Origin: Casimicrobiaceae bacterium
GTDB lineage: Bacteria; Pseudomonadota; Gammaproteobacteria; Burkholderiales; Casimicrobiaceae
DNA: 64,000 nt
Assembly: GCA_025056355.1 (NCBI GenBank)
Contig: JANWWI010000003.1
Coordinates: 87,457 to 151,456, forward strand
Reading direction: 5' to 3'
Translations under genes and position numbers: made by a program
Notes under the pieces: model-generated
What the model was told of the DNA's origin: nothing
The model's input: the letters and a program-made list of their open reading frames with translations, nothing else
Databases searched by the model: none
In this document: in pieces, positions 50,176-59,911 of the stretch
Layout: every line of letters begins with the position of its first letter
Numbering within the stretch: position 1 is the stretch's first letter

Positions 50176-51899
50176 CTGGCTTGTTTCACCGCCTGCGCCT
50201 CGCGCCGCATCGCGAAATCGCGATTGAGCCCGGAGAGAATCGCCTTGAAGGAAGCGGTGACAATGTTTGAGTCCATGCCGACCCCGTGCAGCGTCTGGCC
50301 ATCACCGACTCGCATCTCGATATAGGTGATCGCTGTAGCATTGGCCCCCTGTCCGATCGAATGCTCATGGTAGTCGAGCACCTTGACCGGCGCGTGAATC
50401 TCCTCGGCGAGGCCGGCCACAAACGCATCGATCGGTCCATTACCAACGCCACGCAGGCGGTGCAGTTCCCCATCGATGCGCACCTCGGCGGCCACTTCGA
50501 CTGCGTCGGGACGCGTCGAATCCTCGAGCAGCCGATGCGAAACGTAGCGATACGGGGAATGCCGAGACAAGTATTCGGCATCGAAGATGTTCCAGATATC
50601 GTCGGCGGTCATCTCTTTGCCGGTATCGTCCATGACCTTCTGAACGACCTGCGAGAACTCGATCTGAAGCCGCCGCGGCAGATCGATGCCGTACTCCGTG
50701 AGCAGCAGATAGCTGATCCCGCCCTTGCCTGACTGCGAGTTGACGCGGATCACGGCCTCGTAGCTGCGTCCCACATCCCTCGGGTCGATCGGCAGGTACG
50801 GCATGTTCCACTTCGCCTCGGGATCGCGCGCAAGCTCCTGTTCGCGCCGGGCGAAGGCCTTTTTGATCGCATCCTGATGCGAGCCGGAAAAGCTCGTGTA
50901 GACGAGATCTCCCACATACGGGTGACGCGGATGCACGGGCAACTGGTTACAGTACTCGACCGTGCGCCGCACCTCGTCGATATCGCTAAAGTCAAGACCC
51001 GGCGAGACCCCCTGCGAGTAGAGGTTGAGTGCAAGGGTGACCAAATCGACATTGCCGGTGCGCTCGCCATTGCCGAACAGGCAGCCTTCGACGCGCTCGG
51101 CCCCGGCCATCATGGCCAGTTCCGCGGCCGCCGTGCCGGTACCGCGATCGTTGTGGGGATGAACCGACAAGATGATCGCCTCACGCTTTTTGACGTTGCG
51201 CGACAACCATTCGATCTGGTCGGCAAAGCAATTCGGCGTGAGGTTTTCGACCGTCGTGGGACAGTTGATGATGATCTTATTGTCCGCCGTTGCGCCATAC
51301 TCCTCGACCACGATGTCGATCACGCGCTTGGCGAAGTCCATCTCCGTGCTTGAGAACATCTCGGGTGAGAACTCGAAGCGCCATTCGGTCTCCGGATGCT
51401 CGGCCATCAGGCGCTTGACCAGACGCACATGCGGGATCGTGAGTTGCTCGATCACTTGATCTTCGTTCATGCCGAAGACCACTTCGCGCATGATTGGCGC
51501 TGTGGCATGGTAGAGGTGGAAGATTGCGCGCTTGACCCCGCGCAATGCCTCGAAGGTGCGCTCGATGAACGCGGCGCGCGCCGGCGCGAGCACCTGGATC
51601 CACACATCATCCGGGATGAGGTTTTCTTCGATGAGCGTGCGGACAAAGTCGAAGTCGGTCTGCGAAGCCGACGGGAAGCCAACCTCGATCTCGCGGATGC
51701 CAACCTTGACGTTGAGCGCAAACATTCGGCGCTTGCGCTCGACGTTCATCGGTTCGATGAGCGCCTGGTTGCCGTCGCGCAGGTCGGTGGCCAGCCAGAT
51801 CGGCGCACGCGTGAGGGTCTTGTCCGGCCACGTACGCTCGGGAAACGCGAAGGGTCGGTACGGCGTGTATTTGCGCGAAGGGTCTTTGAGCATCGGCAT
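50172..51899 (-). CDS. leuA: 2-isopropylmalate synthase
   Basis: [38 protein letters not shown]; start set at MPMLKD behind a GGAG; ATGA overlap with downstream GT9 gene. Confidence 0.95.
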   Translation of the reverse strand: MPMLKDPSRKYTPYRPFAFPERTWPDKTLTRAPIWLATDLRDGNQALIEPMNVERKRRMFALNVKVGIREIEVGFPSASQTDFDFVRTLIEENLIPDDVWIQVLAPARAAFIERTFEALRGVKRAIFHLYHATAPIMREVVFGMNEDQVIEQLTIPHVRLVKRLMAEHPETEWRFEFSPEMFSSTEMDFAKRVIDIVVEEYGATADNKIIINCPTTVENLTPNCFADQIEWLSRNVKKREAIILSVHPHNDRGTGTAAAELAMMAGAERVEGCLFGNGERTGNVDLVTLALNLYSQGVSPGLDFSDIDEVRRTVEYCNQLPVHPRHPYVGDLVYTSFSGSHQDAIKKAFARREQELARDPEAKWNMPYLPIDPRDVGRSYEAVIRVNSQSGKGGISYLLLTEYGIDLPRRLQIEFSQVVQKVMDDTGKEMTADDIWNIFDAEYLSRHSPYRYVSHRLLEDSTRPDAVEVAAEVRIDGELHRLRGVGNGPIDAFVAGLAEEIHAPVKVLDYHEHSIGQGANATAITYIEMRVGDGQTLHGVGMDSNIVTASFKAILSGLNRDFAMRREAQAVKQAS

Positions 51900-51964
51900 C
51901 TGTGACAACTCCAACAAGCGACTTTCGGAGCACCGAACGCTCGGCTGAGCGGCTTCGGGATTCG

Positions 51965-52020
51965 GTCAGAGTCTCTCAAAAGCCTCGCGCTGCCCCCCGA
52001 TGTAGCTCGGGGACTCTGAC
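51965..52020 (-). promoter_or_regulatory. Nested stem-loop in the leuA leader
   Basis: Outer perfect 9-bp arms GTCAGAGTC/GACTCTGAC enclosing CCCCGA-GCTACA-TCGGGG; located between the leader ORF and leuA. Confidence 0.55.
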
Positions 52021-52057
52021 ACAGAAGCAGCGGATTGGAGGGAAAGGTCGGTTGCGG

Positions 52058-52162
52058 CTACTGCTTGCGCAGCAGCGCAAGCACGAGCGCGAGAAGCCCA
52101 GCCTCGCGCACAAAGACGAGGGAAGCGCGACCCAGGGGCGTTGCGCCCACGGGGGACAGCAT
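52058..52162 (-). CDS. Candidate leuA leader peptide, Leu-rich
   Basis: MLSPVGATPLGRASLVFVREAGLLALVLALLRKQ*; 9 of 34 codons Leu, six within nine consecutive codons; perfect 9-bp hairpin (52062-52083) over the Leu codons. No strong Shine-Dalgarno. Confidence 0.45.
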   Translation of the reverse strand: MLSPVGATPLGRASLVFVREAGLLALVLALLRKQ

Positions 52163-52228
52163 TGGTGCAAAGACCGCTCGACTGTCGCGTTGCTTCACGA
52201 TTTCGAAAACTCGGGTGTTTGGCGCGAA

Positions 52229-52258
52229 AGTATAGAGCGAATTGCCTCGCATCTGCAA
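52229..52258 (-). promoter_or_regulatory. Candidate sigma-70 promoter for leuA leader transcript
   Basis: TTGCAG, 18-bp spacer, TATACT on the minus strand. Confidence 0.5.
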
Positions 52259-52286
52259 GCCAACCGCGGGTTGGGCCCGCCGCCGG

Positions 52287-53159
52287 TCACGGTTTGAGCT
52301 CGCGCTCCGAGCCTGGAAGCGTCGAGCCCGAGCCGCCTTCCACGATCGACGCGATCGGATCGGGGGCCCGCCGGCCTGTCACGGCCTGATAGATCCAGAC
52401 CGCATAGCCTGAAAGGAGGTAAAGAACGAGGGTCGCGAAGATCACCTTCGGTGGTTCGGCCACGACCAACCCGATAAACACCGCCAGGGCCGCGAGCGCG
52501 GTAAACGACACCGCGCGACGATCCATCGCCTTGAAGCTGTAGTAGCGCAGCGTCGTCACCATCGACAATCCCGCCACCAGCGTGACCGCGAGCGCCCACC
52601 ACGCCACCACTCGGCCTTCGATTTCGTGATCGTGCATCAGCCACACGAAGCTGGCCACGAGCGCGGCAGCCGCAGGGCTCGGCAATCCGATGAAGAAACG
52701 CTTGTCCACGCTGCCGATCTGAATGTTGAATCGCGCCAAACGCAGCGCGGCGCAAGCGGCGTAGACAAAGGCAACAGCGATGGCAAGCCGCGGCAGCGGC
52801 AGCGTGCGCAGCGCCCATTCATAAACAATGAGCGCCGGCGCGGCTCCGAAGGAGACCATATCCGCGAGACTGTCGAGTTCCGCACCAAAGGCTGTCTGCG
52901 TTTTGGTCATGCGCGCCACGCGTCCGTCCAGGCTGTCCATGATCATTGCGGCAAAGATCGCAAGCGCCGCCTGATCGAAGCGCAAATTCATCGCTTGAAT
53001 GACGCCGAAAAAGCCACAAAACAGGCATCCGAGCGTAAACAGGCTCGGCAAGGCAAACATCCCGCGGCGCCGGATACGCAACTTGAGCTCAGCCCGCCGT
53101 TCGCGCAGCGTGGCGCGACGGTCTTTATCCGAAAACGGCGGCGGTGAATCGAAGGACAT
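52287..53159 (-). CDS. pssA: CDP-diacylglycerol--serine O-phosphatidyltransferase
   Basis: ALPSLFTLGCLFCGFFGVIQAM; MDSLDGRVARMTKTQTAFGAELDSLADMVSFGAAPA. Confidence 0.95.
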   Translation of the reverse strand: MSFDSPPPFSDKDRRATLRERRAELKLRIRRRGMFALPSLFTLGCLFCGFFGVIQAMNLRFDQAALAIFAAMIMDSLDGRVARMTKTQTAFGAELDSLADMVSFGAAPALIVYEWALRTLPLPRLAIAVAFVYAACAALRLARFNIQIGSVDKRFFIGLPSPAAAALVASFVWLMHDHEIEGRVVAWWALAVTLVAGLSMVTTLRYYSFKAMDRRAVSFTALAALAVFIGLVVAEPPKVIFATLVLYLLSGYAVWIYQAVTGRRAPDPIASIVEGGSGSTLPGSERELKP

Positions 53160-53172
53160 GCCGTTCAGACTA

Positions 53173-54147
53173 CTACACCCACCGCCCGCGCGCGGCAAGT
53201 GTCACTGGGGTGAGCATCTCCCCCCCGCGCTCACGCACGCGTTTGTCGGCCAGAGTCGCTTTGGCGCGACGCAACATCTGCTCGAGCGCCGGCCCGCGCT
53301 TGAGCGCAACAGCCACGGCAAGGGCATCCACGAGCGCAAGCTGTGCGAGCCGGCCTGCCATGGGCGCATACACGTCCGGATCCTCCTCAACCTCGACGGG
53401 CAACGCGATGTCGGCCAGCCGCGCGAGCCGCGAAGCGTGCGCGGTGATGGCAATCACGGTTGCTCCGGCCTTTTGCGCAAGCTCCACGGTTTGAATCATG
53501 TCGCGCGTCCGTCCGGTACGCGAAATCGCCACGACCACGTCCTCGGCCGTCAGCAGCACCGCCGACTGAACCTGCCAGTGCGGATCGGTATAGGCCACCG
53601 TGTGCATGCCGAGCAGAAAGAACTTGTGCTGCGCATCCAGGGCAACGATCCCCGAGTTACCAACCCCGTAGAACTCCACCCGGCGCGCCCTGGCGAGTCG
53701 CTCCGAAGCGCGCTCAACGAGTTTCGGATCGACCTGGTTTCGCATCGCGATGAGCCCGGCGATCGAACGATCGAAGACCTTGGCCACCACATCGGCGGCA
53801 GTGTCGGTGGGCGAGACATCGGTGTGCACGTAGGGCACACCGGTCGCCAGGCTCTTGAGCAGCGCAACTTTGAAAGCCTTGAAGCCCGAGTAACCGAGCG
53901 CCTGACAAAAGCGCGCCACCGTCGGGTCGGTCACCCCCACCGCTTCGGCGAGCTCTCCGATCGACATGCCCGTGACCCGGTTCGGCGCGCCCAGCACGTA
54001 GCTGGCCACGCGCTGCTCGCTCGGACGCAACGCGTGTCGAACCTGCAGGATGCGGGCAAGCAGCCCCGGGCGGGATGCATCACCTGCCTCGTGGATTTGC
54101 GTCTTTCCGAACGCGCGTGCGCGGCGGGGTGAGGCTGTCTCAGGCAT
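53173..54147 (-). CDS. hexR: RpiR-family transcriptional regulator, HexR-like
   Basis: N-terminal HTH (ALRPSEQRVASYVLG...GVTDPTVARFCQALGYSGFKAFKVAL) and SIS domain; divergent from pgi. Confidence 0.88.
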   Translation of the reverse strand: MPETASPRRARAFGKTQIHEAGDASRPGLLARILQVRHALRPSEQRVASYVLGAPNRVTGMSIGELAEAVGVTDPTVARFCQALGYSGFKAFKVALLKSLATGVPYVHTDVSPTDTAADVVAKVFDRSIAGLIAMRNQVDPKLVERASERLARARRVEFYGVGNSGIVALDAQHKFFLLGMHTVAYTDPHWQVQSAVLLTAEDVVVAISRTGRTRDMIQTVELAQKAGATVIAITAHASRLARLADIALPVEVEEDPDVYAPMAGRLAQLALVDALAVAVALKRGPALEQMLRRAKATLADKRVRERGGEMLTPVTLAARGRWV

Positions 54148-54257
54148 CGTTGGACACGAGCGGCTCGAGTCTTTGTCATTATGTCGCGCCCGGTGCAAGG
54201 ACCGCCGCGGGGCAAAATGTGAGTTTTGATCGCGTTTGTCTTCTCCGAAGGCCATCG

Positions 54258-55724
54258 ATGCCCGACGCCGTTTTCGACAGGGTCACCCAAGACGGCCCTA
54301 GCCCCGCTCAAGGGTTTCGCGAGGTCGTTGAGGTTGCCGGCATCCGCTTCGACTTTTCGCGCGAGGCCCTGTCGCGCCAGTCCGTTGCGCGTGCGCTTGC
54401 GCAGCTGGAAAACAACGGCTTCGCCGAGCAGCGCGCGGCACTGGTCTCCGGTGCGCTCGTCAACCCAACCGAACGGCGACCCGCCACACATCTGCGTGCG
54501 CGCGATCCGGCTCATCGCGCAGGCGCCGCCGTCGAGCAGAGGCTTCGCTGGCTTACGCGCCGAGGCGAGGCCCTTGCACCGCGCAGTATTCTCCACCTTG
54601 GTATTGGCGGCTCGGATCTTGGCGTGCGCCTTGTCCATGAGGCCTTCGCAGCGATGGATCTCGCGCCGCGTTGCGATCTACGTTTTGCCAGCGGCCTCGA
54701 TCCCAAGGAATGGCAAGCCGCCTGTGCGGGGCTTGACCCCGCGACGACGCTCGTGCTGGTGGTCTCGAAATCGTTCATGACGGTTGAGACGCGAACGCTG
54801 GCCGAGCGCGCCCGCGCATGGCTCGGTCTCCATGCCAAGCAGCGGCTCTGGGCAGTGACCGCTCGCCCGGAGCGGGCAATCGAGTTTTGCATCCCGCCCG
54901 AGCACATCGCCGCGTTCGAGGACTCGATCGGAGGACGTTATTCGATCTGGAGCGCCCCGAATCTGACGCTGCGTCTGGTCTGGGGTGAGGCGCTCGTGGA
55001 GGCGCTGCTAGCCGGTGCTCACGAAATGGATCAACACTTCCTGACCGCCCCGGCACCGGACAACGCCCCTGTGTTGGCTGCCCTCGCGCGAAGTTGCGCC
55101 CGCAACGAACGCAACCTCCACGCCCGCGTGGTTGTCGCCTATCCGTACGGGCTTCGCAGCCTGCCTGCTTACCTTCAGCAGCTCGTCATGGAGAGTCTCG
55201 GCAAGCGAGTCGACCGGCACGGTGCGCCCCTCGCCACCGACCCGTGCTCAAGTCTCTGGGGCGGACCGGGCAGTCAAGTGCAGCATTCGTTTTTTCAATG
55301 GCTGCACCAACATCCGCGCGGGGCCGGCATCGATCTGATCGTCGAGCGGCCCAAGCCCGGCCAAGCGGGTTCAGTGCTTCAATTCACAAGCGCCGTTGCA
55401 CAGGCGCAAGCGCTCATGCGCGGCTTCGAACCCGATCGGCAAGACCCCCTGGCCGCCCATCGACGCTCTTTGGGCGGCCGGCCAAGCACCTTCATCGCGC
55501 TCTCCGAGCTCTCGCCGCGCACGCTCGGTGCGCTGCTCGCTTACTATGAGGCCAGCGTCTTTGTCGAGGCTTGCTTGAGTGGGGTCAACCCTTTCGATCA
55601 GTTCGGCGTCGAATTCGGCAAAAGCCTCGCCGAGCGAGCGATGCAAGCCTTCAAGGGTTCATCAACCTCTGAGCTCGACCAGATTAGCCAAGCGCTCCTT
55701 GCCTGGGCGCGAGAAGCACCGTGA
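54258..55724 (+). CDS. pgi: Glucose-6-phosphate isomerase
   Basis: [61 protein letters not shown]. Confidence 0.96.
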   Translation: MPDAVFDRVTQDGPSPAQGFREVVEVAGIRFDFSREALSRQSVARALAQLENNGFAEQRAALVSGALVNPTERRPATHLRARDPAHRAGAAVEQRLRWLTRRGEALAPRSILHLGIGGSDLGVRLVHEAFAAMDLAPRCDLRFASGLDPKEWQAACAGLDPATTLVLVVSKSFMTVETRTLAERARAWLGLHAKQRLWAVTARPERAIEFCIPPEHIAAFEDSIGGRYSIWSAPNLTLRLVWGEALVEALLAGAHEMDQHFLTAPAPDNAPVLAALARSCARNERNLHARVVVAYPYGLRSLPAYLQQLVMESLGKRVDRHGAPLATDPCSSLWGGPGSQVQHSFFQWLHQHPRGAGIDLIVERPKPGQAGSVLQFTSAVAQAQALMRGFEPDRQDPLAAHRRSLGGRPSTFIALSELSPRTLGALLAYYEASVFVEACLSGVNPFDQFGVEFGKSLAERAMQAFKGSSTSELDQISQALLAWAREAP

Positions 55725-56665
55725 CGGGCGTCTCCTCCGCACTCGAACAATTGCGCACCTTGAGCACCATCGTCGCCGATACGGGCGATTTTGAGGCCAT
55801 GCGCGCCTTCCGGCCGCAGGAGGCCACGACCAACCCGACTCTCATTCTCAAAGCCGCTGAGCAGGCGACCTACCGGCGGCTGGTCGAGGAGACGCTTGCT
55901 CGACACGCAAACGCCCCGATCGACGAGCGTGTCGATCGTCTGCTCGTGCGATTCGGGCAGGAAATCCTCGCGGTGGTGCCCGGACGAGTCTCCACCGAGA
56001 TCGACGCGCGGCTTTCTTTCGACGCCGAAGCCACCATCGAGCGGGCGCACCGACTCATCCACTACTACTGCGAAGCAGGGGTCGACCCCGGGCGAGTCCT
56101 GATCAAGATCGCTTCGACCTGGGAAGGAATTCGTGCGGCCGAGCGTCTCGAGCGTGCGGGCATCCACTGCAACCTGACGCTCCTTTTTTCGCCCGTACAA
56201 GCGGCGGCCTGCGCCGAGGCCGGCGTCACGCTGATCTCGCCCTTTGTCGGACGCATCCTCGACTGGTACAAGGCGCGCCATGGGCGCGACTATGGCCCCG
56301 AGGACGATCCAGGCGTTGCTTCGGCACGCACGATTTATGTCTACGTCAAGGGCCACGGCTATTCAACCCAGATCATGGCGGCGAGCTTCCGCAACGTTGG
56401 GCAAATCCTGGCTCTTGCTGGCTGCGACCTGCTCACGATTTCGCCGGCCTTGCTTGCGCAGCTGGCCGCCCTTGAGCTGCCCGTGCAGCGTCGGCTCGAC
56501 CCAAGCCGCCTCGCGGCGGTGCCTGCGCGCTACGATCTGCGTGAAACGGCCTTCCGCGACGCCCTCCAAGCCGATGCGATGGCCGCCGAGAAGCTCGCGG
56601 AAGGCATCCGCCTCTTCGTCCAAGACACCGAGCGGCTCGAAGCGCTACTTGCCGCGCAGTCCTGA
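55721..56665 (+). CDS. tal: Transaldolase
   Basis: [71 protein letters not shown] start overlaps pgi stop. Confidence 0.96.
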   Translation: MTGVSSALEQLRTLSTIVADTGDFEAMRAFRPQEATTNPTLILKAAEQATYRRLVEETLARHANAPIDERVDRLLVRFGQEILAVVPGRVSTEIDARLSFDAEATIERAHRLIHYYCEAGVDPGRVLIKIASTWEGIRAAERLERAGIHCNLTLLFSPVQAAACAEAGVTLISPFVGRILDWYKARHGRDYGPEDDPGVASARTIYVYVKGHGYSTQIMAASFRNVGQILALAGCDLLTISPALLAQLAALELPVQRRLDPSRLAAVPARYDLRETAFRDALQADAMAAEKLAEGIRLFVQDTERLEALLAAQS

Positions 56666-56760
56666 GGGCGCCGCCGCGCCTTCCCAAGCTCCGGTATAGT
56701 GCGGTCTCCCGTCGCCGGCGCGCGACTCCCCGCGCGGCCCAGGGCCGTGCCGATTCCCGC

Positions 56761-58065
56761 TTGGACGTTGCCCTCATCGCTGGGTTGATTCTGCTCAATG
56801 GCCTGTTCGCCATGAGCGAAATCGCTCTGGTGTCGGCCAAAAAGTTCCGTCTCGAACAAGCCGCCTCGGCCGGTCACCGCGGTGCACAAGCCGCGCTCGC
56901 CCTCGCTGGGGCGCCGAGTCGGCTGCTGTCGACGTTGCAGATCGGCATCACGCTCGTGACGCTCGCGCAGGGCGCTTTTGCCGAAAGCGTCTTCAAAGAG
57001 CGCTTGAGCGCCTGGCTCGCGGGCTGGCCGGCGCTTGCCCCAGTCGCCGACGAGGTTGCCATGGCCACCGTTCTGGTGGTCATCGGTGCGGCATCGCTCG
57101 TCTTCGGCGAGCTTGTGCCGAAACGCATCGCACTCATCTACCCAGAGGCCATTGCCAAGGTCGTCGCCCCGGTGATGCTGGCGCTTGCGCGCGCGACCGA
57201 TCCGTTCGTGCGCGCGCTGTCGACCGTCACCGAGTTCTTGGTTCGTCCCTTCGGTCGACATCGCACGGAGCCGCCCGTCACCGAGGAAGATATCCGCGGT
57301 CTACTCGAACAGGGTGCCTCGGCCGGCGTTTTCGAAGCCGACGAGACGCGGATCGCCAACCGCGTGTTCAAGCTCGACGATCAGACCGTCGGGCGAATCA
57401 TGACCCCGCGCGCCGATATGGTGGTGATCGATCTCGAGGCCGAACCGGCCGAGATCGAAGCGCTGCTCAAGCAGAGCGACTTCACGCTCTACCCCGTGGT
57501 GCGCGGGGACGTGGCCAACGTGGTCGGCGTGATCGACTCGGGTGACCTGCTCGCGCACTACCTCAAAAGCGGGCGTTTGATGCCCGAGCGCGTACGTCGG
57601 GACCCGGTGTTCGTTCCCGAGACCATCAGTGTGCTCGCGCTGCTGGAGACCTTCAAACGCACGCGGGTCAACATGGCCTTCGTCGTCGATGAACACGGCG
57701 AAGTGCTTGGCCTGGTTACGCTCAAGGACGTGCTTGAGGCCATCGTCGGCGATCTCGGCGAAGAGGACGAACCCGCCGACTCCGACGCCGTGGCGCGCGC
57801 CGACGGCAGTTGGCTTGTCGATGGCGCGATGTCGCTCGAGCGCTTCCACGAAGTCTTTGCCGCCGCCCCTCCTTTTCCGGGTGAAGCGGAGGCTGCCTAC
57901 CACACCCTCGGTGGCTTCATGATGACCGAACTCGGACGCTTGGCGCGCGTCGGCGATCTCGTGTGGCATCGCGGTTGGCGTTTCGAGGTGCTCGACCTGG
58001 ATGGCAAGCGCATCGACAAACTGCTTGTCACGCCGCCACCGAAACCACCGGACGCACCATCATGA
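56761..58065 (+). CDS. Hemolysin/CNNM-type membrane transporter with CBS and CorC domains
   Basis: ILLNGLFAMSEIALVSAKKFRLEQAA; RIMTPRADMVVIDLEA; VVDEHGEVLGLVTLKDVLEAIVGDLGEE. TTG start. Confidence 0.93.
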   Translation: MDVALIAGLILLNGLFAMSEIALVSAKKFRLEQAASAGHRGAQAALALAGAPSRLLSTLQIGITLVTLAQGAFAESVFKERLSAWLAGWPALAPVADEVAMATVLVVIGAASLVFGELVPKRIALIYPEAIAKVVAPVMLALARATDPFVRALSTVTEFLVRPFGRHRTEPPVTEEDIRGLLEQGASAGVFEADETRIANRVFKLDDQTVGRIMTPRADMVVIDLEAEPAEIEALLKQSDFTLYPVVRGDVANVVGVIDSGDLLAHYLKSGRLMPERVRRDPVFVPETISVLALLETFKRTRVNMAFVVDEHGEVLGLVTLKDVLEAIVGDLGEEDEPADSDAVARADGSWLVDGAMSLERFHEVFAAAPPFPGEAEAAYHTLGGFMMTELGRLARVGDLVWHRGWRFEVLDLDGKRIDKLLVTPPPKPPDAPS

Positions 58066-59012
58066 CCGTTGTTTCGGTCATGCTGCCAGTGGCGCTGGTG
58101 GTCGGCGCCGGCTACCTCGCGGGTCGACAAATCCTCGATGAACGCGGGGTCAAGGCGCTTGCCGATCTCGCCTTCTATCTGTTCTTGCCGTGCCTTCTGT
58201 TTCGTTCCATGGCCACGGCGAGCTTCCAAGCCACCGATGCGAAGTTGCTTGCCGTCTACTTCGGCACCTCGCTTGCCTGGTTTCTCGTCGTTGCACTGCT
58301 GTCGCGGCGTGCCGTGCCCGAAATCCCGGGCGGTTCCGCCGTTCTCGGCCTCGCGGCCGTCTACTCAAACACCGTGCAACTCGGCATTCCGATCCAGAAG
58401 CTCGCCTTCGGCGAGGCCGGACTGCGCATGCATTTGGCCATCATCTCGCTGCAATCGCTCGTGCTCCTCGTCGCGGCCACCTTATGGATCGAGGCGGCCC
58501 GAGCGCGTGCCGCCCGCGCACGCGGCCAGAGCTCTCACGGTCTCGGGCGCACGCTGCTCGAAGTCGTACGCGCCGCGCTCGTTCACCCCGTCATCTTCTC
58601 GATCGTGCTGGGACTGCTCTGGAACGGCACGGGCTGGCCCCTGCCTGCATGGTCCGAACAGCCGCTTGCCTTCCTGGCCTCGGCGGCAGGCCCCCTTCTG
58701 CTTGTGCTCATGGGAGCGCAACTGGCGCGTCTGAGCTTCCTGAGACATCTACGCACGGCTTTGGTGTTCACCGCAGCCAAAAACCTCGTCCATCCGGCTC
58801 TGGTTTATCTTGTGGCCTCAATGGCGGGGCTGCCGCCTCTGGCCACCGCCGTTGCCGTCGTTTGTGCGGCTTTGCCGATGGGCGCGAACGTCTTTTTGTT
58901 CTCGCAGCGCTACCGAATCAACGAAGACGGCGTCATGGCCTCGATCGCGCTGTCAAGCCTTGCGGCGCTCGTTTCCCTGAGCCTTGCCCTCGCAATCGTG
59001 TCAACCCCCTGA
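58062..59012 (+). CDS. AEC family transporter
   Basis: 316 aa, about 10 TM segments; AVYSNTVQLGIPI; ALPMGANVFLFSQRY; ATGA overlap with previous gene. Confidence 0.88.
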   Translation: MTVVSVMLPVALVVGAGYLAGRQILDERGVKALADLAFYLFLPCLLFRSMATASFQATDAKLLAVYFGTSLAWFLVVALLSRRAVPEIPGGSAVLGLAAVYSNTVQLGIPIQKLAFGEAGLRMHLAIISLQSLVLLVAATLWIEAARARAARARGQSSHGLGRTLLEVVRAALVHPVIFSIVLGLLWNGTGWPLPAWSEQPLAFLASAAGPLLLVLMGAQLARLSFLRHLRTALVFTAAKNLVHPALVYLVASMAGLPPLATAVAVVCAALPMGANVFLFSQRYRINEDGVMASIALSSLAALVSLSLALAIVSTP

Positions 59013-59074
59013 GCACGAGTGCCTTCGTAGAATAGCGCTCGAGTGTCCCCTCATCGAGCGCAAGACCATCAGGC

Positions 59075-59491
59075 GTGTCAGGCCACGATCGCAATCCACA
59101 CCGAGACCGTGTGTATCGGGGCTTGAGTGTCCTCGGTACCCCGCTTGTGCCGTGCAGCTGCGATCCGCTCACTGGCTTTACGCGCAGCGGCTATTGCGAA
59201 ACAGGCCCCGAAGATGTGGGCTCGCACACCGTCTGCGCGATCATGACGGCCGAGTTTTTGGCCTTTACCCGCTCGCGCGGCAATGATCTCAGTACCCCTC
59301 AGCCGCTCTACATGTTCCCCGGACTTCGTCCCGGCGATCGCTGGTGCCTTTGCGCTCTGCGCTGGCTCGAGGCGTATCGGGCGGGCGTTGCCCCGCCGGT
59401 CGTGCTCGAGGCCACCCATGAAAAAGCGCTCGACGTGATCCCGCTTGCCGCCCTACGGTCGCACGCGGCACAGCTCTCGTCGGCGCGCTAA
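59075..59491 (+). CDS. DUF2237 family protein
   Basis: GTPLVPCSCDPLTGFTRSGYCETGPEDVGSHTVCAIMTAEFLAFTRSRGNDLSTPQPLYMFPGLRPGDRWCLCALRWLEA. Confidence 0.93.
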   Translation: MSGHDRNPHRDRVYRGLSVLGTPLVPCSCDPLTGFTRSGYCETGPEDVGSHTVCAIMTAEFLAFTRSRGNDLSTPQPLYMFPGLRPGDRWCLCALRWLEAYRAGVAPPVVLEATHEKALDVIPLAALRSHAAQLSSAR

Positions 59492-59510
59492 ACACGGCGC
59501 GGGGGTGCAT

Positions 59511-59732
59511 CCCCTCACCCGGCGCTTCGCGCCACCCTCTCCCGGGGGGAGAGGGAACGAGACAACCCATGGAGCGCACCGTTCTTCGCGCGGAACAACA
59601 CATCCTCTCGCCCGGCGCTTTGCGCCACCCTCTCCCGGCAGGAGAGGGAAAGCGGTGTCAAGCAGTCGCTCTCTGGGGTACGAGGGCAGTCAGAGCTCGC
59701 CCTCTCCCTCTGGAAGAGGGTCGGGGTGAGGG
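59511..59732. repeat. Cluster of three palindromic (REP-like) intergenic repeats
   Basis: CCCTCACCCGGCGCTTCGCGCCACCCTCTCCCGGGGGGAGAGGG (59511), TCGCCCGGCGCTTTGCGCCACCCTCTCCCGGCAGGAGAGGG (about 59607), inverted CCCTCTCCCTCTGGAAGAGGGTCGGGGTGAGGG (about 59700). Confidence 0.8.
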
Positions 59733-59911
59733 CCCCTGGGCGTGTCGACGCGCGCCATGTTACGCGTTGCCAGATCTTTCGCCCGGCTTGTCGAGGTTAG
59801 CGCGTCTGTACGCGCCAACGCGCACCCTCGACCGGACGGCCGCGGCGACAACCGAACGCTTGCGGCATCGCCGCAACAGGCGGCGCCTGCCGCCGCCGAC
59901 AGGAACTCCGC

